This document shows positions 26,265 through 34,160 of a stretch of 42,324 bases of DNA, piece by piece. The DNA is taken from assembly GCA_902635845.1 (NCBI GenBank), contig CACPPK010000009.1, positions 1 through 42,324 of the forward strand. The letters run 5' to 3'. Position 1 is the first letter of the stretch. Each line of letters opens with the position of its first letter. Both the position numbers and the translations under genes were made by a program. The DNA is from an uncultured Pelagibacteraceae bacterium. GTDB taxonomy: Bacteria > Pseudomonadota > Alphaproteobacteria > Pelagibacterales > Pelagibacteraceae. The notes beneath the pieces are model-generated. The model did no database searches. It saw only the letters and a program-made list of their open reading frames with translations, and had not been told where the DNA came from.

Positions 26265-27719
26265 GTGAGCCAAAATATAAAAATAGATCCCTACGGTTTT
26301 AGAGAATATGACGCCCGATGGTTGTATGAGAAAGATATAAACCAATCTGGAATAGAGAATCTTGGAAGAGGGCTTGGAACACAGATAAAAATACATACCA
26401 AAAAAGACAATCCCAGAATCATAGTAGGTCATGATTACCGTTCCTATAGTGAAGAAATAAAAACTGCTCTCAAAAAAGGATTAATGTCTACGGGATGCAG
26501 CATAGAGGATATTGGTCTTTCATTGTCTCCCATGGTTTATTTTGCACAATTCAATTTAGATGCAGATGCAGTTGCTATGGTTACTGCAAGTCATAATGAA
26601 AATGGTTGGACTGGCGTGAAAATGGGAATCAAAAAAGGGCTAACTCATGCACCTGAAGAAATGAAGGAATTAAAAGAAATTACCTTAAATGAAAAATTTA
26701 CAAAAGGTGAAGGTAATGAAAAACAAATAAAAGATTTTGATAAAATTTATAAAAGTGACTTAATTAGTAAAAATAAAATTAATAAAAAAATAAAAGCTGT
26801 GGTGGCTTGTGGGAATGGAACTGCAGGTATTTTTGCTCCAGATATTTTAAAAGGTATTGGTTGTGAAGTAATTGAATTAGATTGTAATTTAGATTGGAAT
26901 TTTCCTAAATACAACCCAAATCCAGAAGATCTAGAAATGCTTCATGAAATAGCTAGAGCAGTCAAAGAAAACAATGCTGATATAGGTTTTGGATTTGATG
27001 GTGATGGAGATAGAGTTGGAGTTATTGACGATAAGGGTAATGAAATATTTTCAGATAAGATAGGTCTTCTGATAGCTAGAAATCTATCAAATAAACATAA
27101 AAATTCTAAATTTGTTGTAGATGTAAAATCAACAGGTCTATACTCAAAAGATAAAATCTTATCAGAAAACAATTGTGAAACAATTTATTGGAAAACAGGT
27201 CATTCTCATATTAAAAGAAAAGTAAATACTGAAAAAGCATTAGCAGGCTTTGAAAAAAGTGGTCATTTTTTCTTTAATCAACCATTAGGTTTTGGATATG
27301 ATGATGGTATCAATTCAGCAATTCAAGTATGTCACTTATTGGATAATCAAAATAAAAAGATGAGTGAAATTATTAGTGAATTACCCAATACATTTCAAAC
27401 ACCAACCATGGCACCTTTTTGCAAAGATGAAGAAAAATATATAGTTGTTGAGAAACTAGTTAAGCAAATTAAAAATTTAAAAGAAAACAAAACTGAAATA
27501 GATGGCCAAGTTATTAATGATGTTTTAACTGTTAATGGAGTTAGGTTTTCATTGGAAGATGGTTCTTGGGGGCTTATCAGAGCTTCATCAAACAAACCAT
27601 CTTTAGTTATTGTCACTGAAAGCCCAACATCAGATGATAGAAAGAAAAAAATCTTTGATTTTATTGACGATTTGTTACAAAAAACAGGTAAAGTCGGTGA
27701 GTATGATCAGAAAATTTAA
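26265..27719 (+). CDS. manB: Phosphomannomutase/phosphoglucomutase
   Basis: An alpha-D-phosphohexomutase of 484 residues that moves phosphate between C6 and C1 of hexose phosphates for nucleotide-sugar synthesis. The phosphoserine loop TASHNENGWTGVKMG has the catalytic Ser109, the metal loop DGDGDR is at 245-250, and the sugar-binding loop GFEKSGHFFF and phosphate-binding SPTSDD follow. The N-terminal FREYDARW motif supports the GTG start at 26265. The loop spelling fits PMM/PGM, not GlmM. It diverges from nrdA with 181 bases between the starts. Confidence 0.88.
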   Translation: MSQNIKIDPYGFREYDARWLYEKDINQSGIENLGRGLGTQIKIHTKKDNPRIIVGHDYRSYSEEIKTALKKGLMSTGCSIEDIGLSLSPMVYFAQFNLDADAVAMVTASHNENGWTGVKMGIKKGLTHAPEEMKELKEITLNEKFTKGEGNEKQIKDFDKIYKSDLISKNKINKKIKAVVACGNGTAGIFAPDILKGIGCEVIELDCNLDWNFPKYNPNPEDLEMLHEIARAVKENNADIGFGFDGDGDRVGVIDDKGNEIFSDKIGLLIARNLSNKHKNSKFVVDVKSTGLYSKDKILSENNCETIYWKTGHSHIKRKVNTEKALAGFEKSGHFFFNQPLGFGYDDGINSAIQVCHLLDNQNKKMSEIISELPNTFQTPTMAPFCKDEEKYIVVEKLVKQIKNLKENKTEIDGQVINDVLTVNGVRFSLEDGSWGLIRASSNKPSLVIVTESPTSDDRKKKIFDFIDDLLQKTGKVGEYDQKI

Positions 27720-28819
27720 TTCTTTAAATTATCTTCATCGTTTTTATTTTCTAAATTATCGTTATCAGCTTTAGTTTCTAAATTATCGCCATCCTGATTA
27801 TTTTCTTGTTCAGGAGTTTCGTCGCTATAAAACTTTCTAACCAATTCCTCTTCTTTAAGTCGTTGTTCTTCATCAAATTTTTTCTCCCATTCTTTCATTC
27901 GCCTATTTTCCTCATCCTCTCTCTCTTTTTGAGCAATTTCAGCTAATCGAATTCTCTCGTTTTCTTCTTCAATTCTTTTTTGTCTTTCTTCCTCTATTTT
28001 CAATTCTCTTTCTCTTTGACGTCTTTCGTTTTCTTTATTTATTCTCTCACGTTCTGCTTCTTTAATTTCTTTTTCTTTAATTCTTAATTCCTCTTCCTTG
28101 GCTCTTTGCTCGGCCTCCTCTTTTAATATCTGTCTTTGAATTTCCTGTTGTCTTTCGGTTTCTAGGTCTCTTAATCTTTCTTCCATTTCTTTAAGTTTTT
28201 CTTGCTCATATTTTAACTTTCTAGCTGCTTCTCTTAATCTTTGTTCTTCCTCAAGTCTATTTTTTCTTTCAATTTCTTTTAATCTTAATTTTTCTTGTCT
28301 TTCCTTTTCTTTTTCGTCTCTTTTCCTTTGAGCTTCAATTTCTTTATTTTTTAGTTGTTCTTCTTTAATTTTAATATTTTCTTCTCTAATTCTTTGTCTC
28401 TCTAACATTTTGAGCCTTAAATCTTCTTGCTTAAGCTTTCTAGCTTCCTCTCTAAGTTTTCTAGTTTCTTCGTCTTTAATTTTTTTCTGTTCTATTTTAA
28501 TTCTTTGAGCTTCTATTTTTTGTCTTTTTTCTTCATTCTTTTTTTCTTGCTTTTCATTTTCAATAATTAATTTTTTTTGAAAAAGAAGTTTTTTTCTTTC
28601 TTCTTTTAGCTCATCCTGTTTAGCTTTTTTTGCTAATTTTTTTTCTAAAATTAATTCTCTTTTTTTTTCTTTTTCTAATTGTTTTTGTCGATCTTGGTCT
28701 TTTTTAACTTTGTTTTTTTTTATATTTTCTAAAAATGAGGAGAAATTTTTTTTAGTTTTATCTATAGGATCAAATAGATTCTTTTTAATATTTTTATTTA
28801 TATCTTTTATTGAAACCAT
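27716..28819 (-). CDS. Highly charged coiled-coil protein of unknown function
   Basis: About 367 residues, mostly a single long Glu/Lys/Arg/Gln-rich helix (roughly residues 30-330) with heptad-like REEARKLKQEDLRLK and KEAERERINKENERR patterns, followed by an acidic Asp/Asn-rich tail (residues about 335-367). There is no signal peptide, membrane segment or catalytic motif. I prefer the ATG at 28819 over a TTG at 28834, because a -10-like GATACT (28827-28832) lies seven bases before the ATG and would be inside the longer version. Similarity searches with it will hit many unrelated coiled coils. A scaffold or filament role is a guess. Confidence 0.65.
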   Translation of the reverse strand: MVSIKDINKNIKKNLFDPIDKTKKNFSSFLENIKKNKVKKDQDRQKQLEKEKKRELILEKKLAKKAKQDELKEERKKLLFQKKLIIENEKQEKKNEEKRQKIEAQRIKIEQKKIKDEETRKLREEARKLKQEDLRLKMLERQRIREENIKIKEEQLKNKEIEAQRKRDEKEKERQEKLRLKEIERKNRLEEEQRLREAARKLKYEQEKLKEMEERLRDLETERQQEIQRQILKEEAEQRAKEEELRIKEKEIKEAERERINKENERRQRERELKIEEERQKRIEEENERIRLAEIAQKEREDEENRRMKEWEKKFDEEQRLKEEELVRKFYSDETPEQENNQDGDNLETKADNDNLENKNDEDNLKN

Positions 28820-28922
28820 CTTTAAAAGTATCAATTAAAATAATAACACTAAATATTATGTATGGCTAAATTGAGTTTTTTTTTAAGACTAAATACAACT
28901 AAAAATTGTTTGGATTTCAAAT

Positions 28923-28946
28923 AGTTGATAAAATGCATTTTCAACT
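28923..28946. repeat. Imperfect palindrome, possible operator
   Basis: AGTTGA (28923-28928) and TCAACT (28941-28946) are exact inverted arms, and the middle AAAATGCATTTT (28930-28941) is itself a perfect palindrome. It overlaps the predicted -10 and start site of the candidate small RNA, and lies about 105 bases upstream of the coiled-coil gene start, so it could be a regulator-binding site. Confidence 0.4.
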
Positions 28947-29030
28947 AATAAGTGTTCATAAATATTTAAAGAATCACTTAAATTTTATATGTGAGGTGAT
29001 GGAGGGAGACTGAAGTCACCTCTTTTTTTT
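28941..29030 (+). ncRNA. Candidate small RNA
   Basis: A promoter-like TTGTTT (28906-28911), 17-base spacer and TAAAAT (28929-28934) predict a start near 28941. The roughly 90-base transcript would hold a first hairpin (arms 28949-28957 and 28971-28980, nine base pairs with one bulged base) and end in a strong intrinsic terminator at 28993-29030. No plus-strand protein gene precedes it: the nearest one ends at 27719, and the DNA between encodes the opposite-strand coiled-coil gene. I do not recognise a known RNA family. Confidence 0.45.
28993..29030 (+). terminator. Intrinsic terminator, plus strand
   Basis: GAGGTGA (28993-28999) pairs perfectly with TCACCTC (29016-29022) and is followed by eight T residues (29023-29030). 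The loop is 16 bases and purine-rich. The T-run is on the plus strand only, so it does not end the minus-strand permease gene beside it. It is the best rho-independent terminator in the window. Confidence 0.8.
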
Positions 29031-29035
29031 ACTTG

Positions 29036-29821
29036 TTATAATTTTAAGTATTCGTAAAAAAATTTAATCGATACTACTAAAAGAAAAATTCCAAAAAATT
29101 TACTAATTTTATTCTTATCAATACTATGAACTGTTTTAGCTCCTATTCGAGCCATGAAAGTTGTGATTGGTATAAAAATTAAAAAGGCTGGTATATTTAT
29201 AAAACCAATACTTAGTGGAAGACTAGAATTTAAAAAACTTCCTGAGAGAAGAAATCCTATTGCTCCAAATAGAGCAATTAGAAAACCTATGGCTGCTGCA
29301 CTTCCTATAGCTTTATTTATTGAATAACCAAAAAACTTAAGGATAGGCACATTCATTACAGCTCCTCCTATACCCATAGGAGCAGATATAAACCCAACAA
29401 GAAAACCAAGAATTACTTTTAAATGTAATTTCATTTTAACAATTATGTTTTGCTCCTTTTCTTTTATTAAAAGTAAGTAAATTCCTAAAAATAAGATCAT
29501 TATAGAAAAAAATAAAACTAAAGATTTGGTTTTTAGAGAAGCTGCAAAAACAGTTCCAACAATAACTCCTAGTACAACAAAAAGACCGTAATTTTTTACA
29601 ATATCAAAATCAACTGCTTTAAATTTATGATGTGTTAAAACTGAAACTGTAGATGTTGGTATTATGATTGCAAAAGAAGTTCCAACAGCAAGATGCATAA
29701 CATATTGAGGATCAATTTCTAAAGAACCAAAAATAAAATATAAAAAAGGAACAGTTATCAACCCTCCACCTATACCAAATAATCCAGCCACAAAACCTAC
29801 CGGAATAGCTGTTAAAGCCAT
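29036..29821 (-). CDS. TauE/SafE family permease
   Basis: A 261-residue inner-membrane protein with about eight hydrophobic helices arranged in two halves, each starting with a glycine-rich signature: GFVAGLFGIGGGLITVPF near the N-terminus and GFLVGFISAPMGIGGAVMNVP in the middle. This is the TauE/SafE (formerly DUF81) family, linked to export of sulfite, sulfoacetate or related organosulfur anions. No sulfur-metabolism gene adjoins it, so the substrate is open. The dusA gene lies downstream of nothing shared: it is 40 bases upstream on the same strand and may be co-transcribed. Confidence 0.85.
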   Translation of the reverse strand: MALTAIPVGFVAGLFGIGGGLITVPFLYFIFGSLEIDPQYVMHLAVGTSFAIIIPTSTVSVLTHHKFKAVDFDIVKNYGLFVVLGVIVGTVFAASLKTKSLVLFFSIMILFLGIYLLLIKEKEQNIIVKMKLHLKVILGFLVGFISAPMGIGGAVMNVPILKFFGYSINKAIGSAAAIGFLIALFGAIGFLLSGSFLNSSLPLSIGFINIPAFLIFIPITTFMARIGAKTVHSIDKNKISKFFGIFLLVVSIKFFYEYLKL

Positions 29822-29861
29822 TAATAAAATAATATAACTGTATTCGTTTGTTAGAATTGAA

Positions 29862-30854
29862 TTAAGCAGACTGTCCTACTCTAGTATCTACATTGTTGTA
29901 TTTAATTTTGTCTAAGATGTGATCAATTTTTTTCACGTCAGCATCTCTTACACACATGTTTTCACTTAAATATCTTTTCCAATAACTTGCACCTGTTTGA
30001 CCATGAAATAAACCAAGAGTATGTCTCATAATTTGATTCAATCTTGTTCCTTTTTTTAATTCTTCTTTAACATAAGGAATGAGTTGTTCAATTACATCTT
30101 GTCTACTTGGAACATCATCATTATTAAAAATTTCTCTTTCAATATCTGCTAATAAATAAGGTGTATGATACGCAGCTCTTCCTATCATTACACCATCTGT
30201 TTTTTCTAAATGAGGTTTTATTTCGTCCACTGAGATTATTCCTCCGTTAATTATGATCTCTTCATTAGGAAAATCTTTTTTTAATTTATAAACATATTCG
30301 TATTTTAGAGGAGGAATATTTAAATTTTGCTTAGGTGTAAATTTACCTAACATTGCTTTTCTTGCATGAATGATGAAAGTTTTAACTCCAGTTGCTTTTA
30401 AGGTAGAAATAAAACTATGTAAATTTTCATAATCTTCTACATCATTGTAACCAATTCTTGTTTTTATAGTTACTGGTAGTTTTGTAACTGATTGCATTTT
30501 ACTTAAACAATCTGCCACTAAATTTGGCTCTTTCATTAAACAAGCACCAAATCTATTTTTTTCAACTTTTTTACTAGGACAACCTAAGTTTAGATTAATT
30601 TCATCATAACCAAAATCTTCGCCTATTTTAGTGGCTTCAGCTAAAAGTTTTGGAGAAGAGCCTCCTAATTGAAGTGCTACAGGTTTCTCATTAATATTAA
30701 ACTCCAATAACTTTTTTTTATCTCCTCTATTTATTGCTTCATCGACTACCATCTCAGTGTAAAGAAGAGTGTTTTTGGATATTAATCTTAGAAAAAATCG
30801 TTCATGACGATCTGTGCAATCCATCATAGGAGCAACTGATACTTTCCTATTCAT
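29862..30854 (-). CDS. dusA: tRNA-dihydrouridine synthase A
   Basis: An FMN-dependent TIM-barrel enzyme that reduces uridines in the D-loop of tRNA. The 330 residues begin with the DusA-type VSVAPMMDCTDRHERFFLR; the catalytic Cys92 is in NLGCPSKKV, and the TIKTRIGYND and FIIHARKA segments bind RNA and FMN. The C-terminal helical tRNA-binding domain contains MRHTLGLFHG, typical of DusA rather than DusB or DusC. It lies 22 bases after rpoZ on the same strand, with a possible TATAAA -10 eight bases before its start. Confidence 0.93.
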   Translation of the reverse strand: MNRKVSVAPMMDCTDRHERFFLRLISKNTLLYTEMVVDEAINRGDKKKLLEFNINEKPVALQLGGSSPKLLAEATKIGEDFGYDEINLNLGCPSKKVEKNRFGACLMKEPNLVADCLSKMQSVTKLPVTIKTRIGYNDVEDYENLHSFISTLKATGVKTFIIHARKAMLGKFTPKQNLNIPPLKYEYVYKLKKDFPNEEIIINGGIISVDEIKPHLEKTDGVMIGRAAYHTPYLLADIEREIFNNDDVPSRQDVIEQLIPYVKEELKKGTRLNQIMRHTLGLFHGQTGASYWKRYLSENMCVRDADVKKIDHILDKIKYNNVDTRVGQSA

Positions 30855-30876
30855 GGTATAACTTTATATTATTTTT

Positions 30877-31413
30877 TTATGAGTTTGAAGCTTCAGTGTC
30901 ATCTGAAGATGCGTCTGCTTCTTGATTTTCTGACTCTGAAACTTCGTCTAAAGAAACTTCTCCTTGCTCATTCATCGTTTCTTCTCCTACTGAATTATCA
31001 ACTTCTGCTGTAGCTGTTTCAGATAGCTCAGCCAAATCTTCTTTTGTTACTTGAATTTTTTCTGGAGTTTTTCTTGCTCTTTTAGATGGTAAAATTGGGG
31101 TACCACTTTTTGAAATTTCACCTTTATATAGATTTTCAAAATCATCACCTATTTCTTCATCATCCTCAGCAGTATCGTCAACTTGCTCAACATGTTTTCT
31201 AAGTTTGTAAACAGCGCTATCAGTTAAATCTGAAACTTTAATTTTTTCTTCAGCAATTTCTCTTAATGAAATAACCGTATTTTTATCGTTATCTCTATCA
31301 ATTGTTGGTTCTATTCCTGCATTAAGTTGAGTAGCTCTTTCTTTAGCAACTAGCACTAATTCGTATGGGCTCTCTACTTTATCTATGCAATCTTCTACGG
31401 TAACTCTTGCCAT
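30877..31413 (-). CDS. rpoZ: RNA polymerase omega subunit with long acidic tail
   Basis: Omega helps assemble RNA polymerase and binds ppGpp with beta'. The conserved part is residues 1-70: MARVTVEDCIDKV, YELVLVAKERATQLNAG and the NTVISLREIAEEKI helix. The protein has 178 residues, about twice the E. coli length, because of a long extension: an acidic patch (DDTAEDDEEIGDD), a basic SKRARKTPEK patch, and a final 55 residues rich in Asp, Glu and Ser with almost no Lys or Arg. The extension is predicted to be disordered. A promoter-like sequence with no leader precedes the ATG. Confidence 0.92.
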   Translation of the reverse strand: MARVTVEDCIDKVESPYELVLVAKERATQLNAGIEPTIDRDNDKNTVISLREIAEEKIKVSDLTDSAVYKLRKHVEQVDDTAEDDEEIGDDFENLYKGEISKSGTPILPSKRARKTPEKIQVTKEDLAELSETATAEVDNSVGEETMNEQGEVSLDEVSESENQEADASSDDTEASNS

Positions 31414-31419
31414 GCGGAG

Positions 31420-31448
31420 TATCTACACAGTGAGTCCTTAAAAATCAA
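31420..31448 (-). promoter_or_regulatory. Predicted rpoZ promoter (leaderless type)
   Basis: On the minus strand TTGATT (31443-31448), a 17-base spacer and TAGATA (31420-31425) precede the rpoZ ATG by six bases, CTCCGC. Transcription would start at or next to the ATG; no Shine-Dalgarno can fit in such a transcript. Confidence 0.5.
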
Positions 31449-31456
31449 GGGCTATT

Positions 31457-32662
31457 TTATAAATAATTTGGATTTAGTTTATTTTTAACTAAATAAAGAA
31501 GGATAATTGAGCCAAAGATATAAGTTCCTGAAACAACGGCTATCTGCTCAATTGAAAAACCAATATCAATCAAAAAACCAAATAAAGCTGTACCAAAAGC
31601 TGTCGAAAATACCATTAAAGCAGTTGTTAAGGCTTTTATAGATCCAATATATTTAACACCATAAATCTCAGCCCAAGTTGAGGAACCAAGAACGTTTGCC
31701 AAACCATTGGTGACACCAACTAAACCAAAAAATACAAAAGAAGAAATCGGTGCATTAAAATAGTAAAGAACTATAGTTCCAAAAAGAAGTGGGATATTCA
31801 TATAGATTAATAATTTTCTACTTGAAAATTTATCAATTAAAAAACCAGATATAAAAAGAGTAATGACTGATAAAATAGAGTATGCCATAAATGATTGTGC
31901 AATTACATAAGGTCCCCACTCTTTAGATGAGGATATAAAAGACTGATAAACAAAAGATCCTGTTGCAATCCATGGCATTGCTAACATCGTCATACAAATG
32001 ATGTAAAATCTATAATCTTTTAAAACTTCTATTCTTTTCCATTGTTTAATTTCTTTATTGTTCTCTTCAATTTTAGATTCTTCTCTAGTATCAAGTTTAA
32101 TCTCTTTTACTAAAATAAATGTTGCAGCAGGCAAAACTAATATAACCAAAATAGAAATTGAAACCCAAATATCTCTCCATTCTATAAAAGTTAATAAAAA
32201 AACAATTAAGACTGGCATAACAAATTCGGCTAGTGACAATCCTAACCAACCTGTACTTAAAGCTCTGCCTCTATTTTTTTCAAAAAAACGAGATATGGTT
32301 GTTGTAGCTGTGTGACTTGATAATCCTTGTCCAGCTAAACGCATTAAAAAAATTCCTACAAATAGAAAAATAACTGATGAAATTTTTGAAAATATAAAAC
32401 AGGAAGCTGACAAAAAAATTATTACATAAGATGCAAACTTTAGTATATTTACGTCATCAATTTTTTTTCCAATCCAAACTAAAACAATACTACTTAATAA
32501 AGTTGCTGATGCATAAATTGAGCCAAATTGTCCATGTGTAATTGATAAGGCGTCTCTTATACTAGAATTAAATAGGCCAAGAAAAAAACTCTGTCCAAAA
32601 CTGGAAAAAAATGTAAAGATAAATCCAAATACAATTACTTTTAAACTTAAACTTTTAAACAT
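31457..32662 (-). CDS. Major facilitator superfamily transporter
   Basis: A 401-residue permease with 12 predicted membrane helices and a charged central loop (VKEIKLDTREESKIEENN, residues about 185-205). The MFS motif A region between helices 2 and 3 appears as WIGKKIDDVNILK, and the symmetric FLIDKFSSRKLL stands in the second half. Its general form resembles MFS carriers for carboxylates, but the substrate is not readable. It starts only 11 bases from the divergent dehydrogenase gene, which suggests a common regulatory zone and possibly a related substrate. Confidence 0.82.
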   Translation of the reverse strand: MFKSLSLKVIVFGFIFTFFSSFGQSFFLGLFNSSIRDALSITHGQFGSIYASATLLSSIVLVWIGKKIDDVNILKFASYVIIFLSASCFIFSKISSVIFLFVGIFLMRLAGQGLSSHTATTTISRFFEKNRGRALSTGWLGLSLAEFVMPVLIVFLLTFIEWRDIWVSISILVILVLPAATFILVKEIKLDTREESKIEENNKEIKQWKRIEVLKDYRFYIICMTMLAMPWIATGSFVYQSFISSSKEWGPYVIAQSFMAYSILSVITLFISGFLIDKFSSRKLLIYMNIPLLFGTIVLYYFNAPISSFVFFGLVGVTNGLANVLGSSTWAEIYGVKYIGSIKALTTALMVFSTAFGTALFGFLIDIGFSIEQIAVVSGTYIFGSIILLYLVKNKLNPNYL

Positions 32663-32673
32663 AGAAAAAAATT

Positions 32674-33549
32674 ATGACTTGTAATGTTGCTTTCATAGGT
32701 CTTGGGGTTATGGGCTACCCAATGGCTGGATATATATCAAAAGCCGGACACAATGTAACTGTTTTTAATAGAACTAAATCTAAAGCTGAAAAATGGATTG
32801 GTGAATATAAAGGTAAAATGGCCAATACACCTGCGGAGGCTGCAGATGGTGCTGATTTCATTTTTACATGTGTTGGTAATGATGATGATTTAAGAGAAGT
32901 AGCAACTGGAGAAAATGGATTGTTTAACACAGCAAAATCTGGTTCTATTTTTATTGATAACTCAACAGTATCTGCAGAAGTATCAAGAGAATTAAATAAA
33001 AAAGCAAATGATAAAGGGTTTAGTTTTTTAGATGCTCCTATTTCAGGAGGACAAGCTGGTGCTGAGGGTGGAATACTAACAGTAATGGTTGGTGGTGATG
33101 AAGAAGTGTTTAAAAAGGCCGAGCCTGTAATTGATTGTTATAGTAAAAAAGTAAAATTAATTGGTCCTTGTGGAAGTGGTCAGTTAACAAAGATGATGAA
33201 CCAAATGTGTATTGCTGGAACAGTCCAAGGTCTATCTGAAGCAATCAATTTTGGAATTAACGCCGGTTTAGATATGGACAAAGTTATGGAAACAATATCC
33301 AAAGGTGCAGCTCAATCTTGGCAAATGGAAAATAGATATAGAACTATGACGGATGATAAGTTTGATTATGGTTTTGCTATTGATTGGATGAGAAAAGATC
33401 TAAAAATTGCAATTGAGGAAGCAAAAAAAAATGGTTCACCTGTGCCTATAACTGAAATTATTGATGGTTATTATGCTGAAGTTCAAGAAATGGGTGGAAA
33501 CCGTTGGGATAGCTCAGGTTTGATTGCTCGATTAAAAAAGAAAAAATAA
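32674..33549 (+). CDS. NAD-dependent beta-hydroxyacid dehydrogenase (3-hydroxyisobutyrate dehydrogenase family)
   Basis: A 291-residue member of the family that includes 3-hydroxyisobutyrate dehydrogenase, tartronate semialdehyde reductase and related enzymes. The Rossmann motif is FIGLGVMGYPMAGYI with VFNRT at the end of the second strand. The substrate-binding FLDAPISGGQAGAEGG and the catalytic Lys of GQLTKMMNQ follow in order, and a C-terminal KDLKIAIEEA helix is present. The precise acid is uncertain. The divergent MFS carrier beside it could import a substrate, but this is inference. The PNPOx-like gene follows after five bases. Confidence 0.87.
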   Translation: MTCNVAFIGLGVMGYPMAGYISKAGHNVTVFNRTKSKAEKWIGEYKGKMANTPAEAADGADFIFTCVGNDDDLREVATGENGLFNTAKSGSIFIDNSTVSAEVSRELNKKANDKGFSFLDAPISGGQAGAEGGILTVMVGGDEEVFKKAEPVIDCYSKKVKLIGPCGSGQLTKMMNQMCIAGTVQGLSEAINFGINAGLDMDKVMETISKGAAQSWQMENRYRTMTDDKFDYGFAIDWMRKDLKIAIEEAKKNGSPVPITEIIDGYYAEVQEMGGNRWDSSGLIARLKKKK

Positions 33550-33554
33550 TATTT

Positions 33555-34160
33555 GTGACGGATACAGTTCCTTATTACGAGGACTTTGCAGAGATCAAAA
33601 AGAAAATTTGGTCGATGTTAGATAAAGCTGTGAAAGACAGAGGTTCTCCTTTTAGAATACCAGTATTTATTTGTGGAGATCAATCTGATCTAGATGGAAG
33701 AATTGTAGTTTTAAGAAAATCAGACCAGTCAAATAATATAGTGCAATATCATAGTGACATTCGATCAGATAAAATAGGAAAGCTAAAAGCAAATAAAAAT
33801 GCTGCAATGTTATTTTATGATAAAGATGAAAAGATACAGGTCAGATTAAAAGTAGAATGCATTATTAATCACAATAATGACGTAACCAAAGAGTCTTGGT
33901 CTAAAACGCAGCATATAAGTAGAAAATGTTATTTAGTTGATAATGGACCTGGAACTGAGTCAGATCTACCAACCTCTGGACTAAAACCAGAATTAGACAA
34001 TTTTGATTACACCAAAGAACAAAGCGAAGAAGGTTACAAAAACTTTACTGTTATACAGTGTAAAATCAAATCTATAGAATGGCTTTATTTAGCAGCTAAA
34101 GGTCATCGAAGAGCAAAGTTTAATTTGGAAAATAATAAAGATACTTGGTTAGTTCCATAG
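33555..34160 (+). CDS. Pyridoxamine 5'-phosphate oxidase-like FMN-binding protein
   Basis: A 201-residue split-barrel flavoprotein fold. The N-terminal half has RIPVFICGDQ, DGRIVVLRKS, YHSDIRSDKIGKLK and AAMLFYD, the order of strands in the PNPOx-like family; the C-terminal FTVIQCKIKSIEWLYL and HRRAKF segments correspond to its second part. Such proteins bind FMN, F420 or haem, and only some make pyridoxal phosphate, so I do not call it PdxH. The start is GTG, five bases after the dehydrogenase stop, and its own stop is immediately followed by the next ATG. Confidence 0.72.
   Translation: MTDTVPYYEDFAEIKKKIWSMLDKAVKDRGSPFRIPVFICGDQSDLDGRIVVLRKSDQSNNIVQYHSDIRSDKIGKLKANKNAAMLFYDKDEKIQVRLKVECIINHNNDVTKESWSKTQHISRKCYLVDNGPGTESDLPTSGLKPELDNFDYTKEQSEEGYKNFTVIQCKIKSIEWLYLAAKGHRRAKFNLENNKDTWLVP

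Noticed and set aside
27900-28700. Apparent repeat-rich tract
   Set aside because: The repetition comes from Glu/Lys/Arg codons of the coiled-coil protein; units are irregular in length and sequence, so it is neither a CRISPR array nor a tandem DNA repeat.
28981-29030. Terminator for the TauE/SafE gene on the minus strand
   Set aside because: On the minus strand the stem is followed by ACATATAAAATT and not a T-run; the T-run is on the plus strand side.
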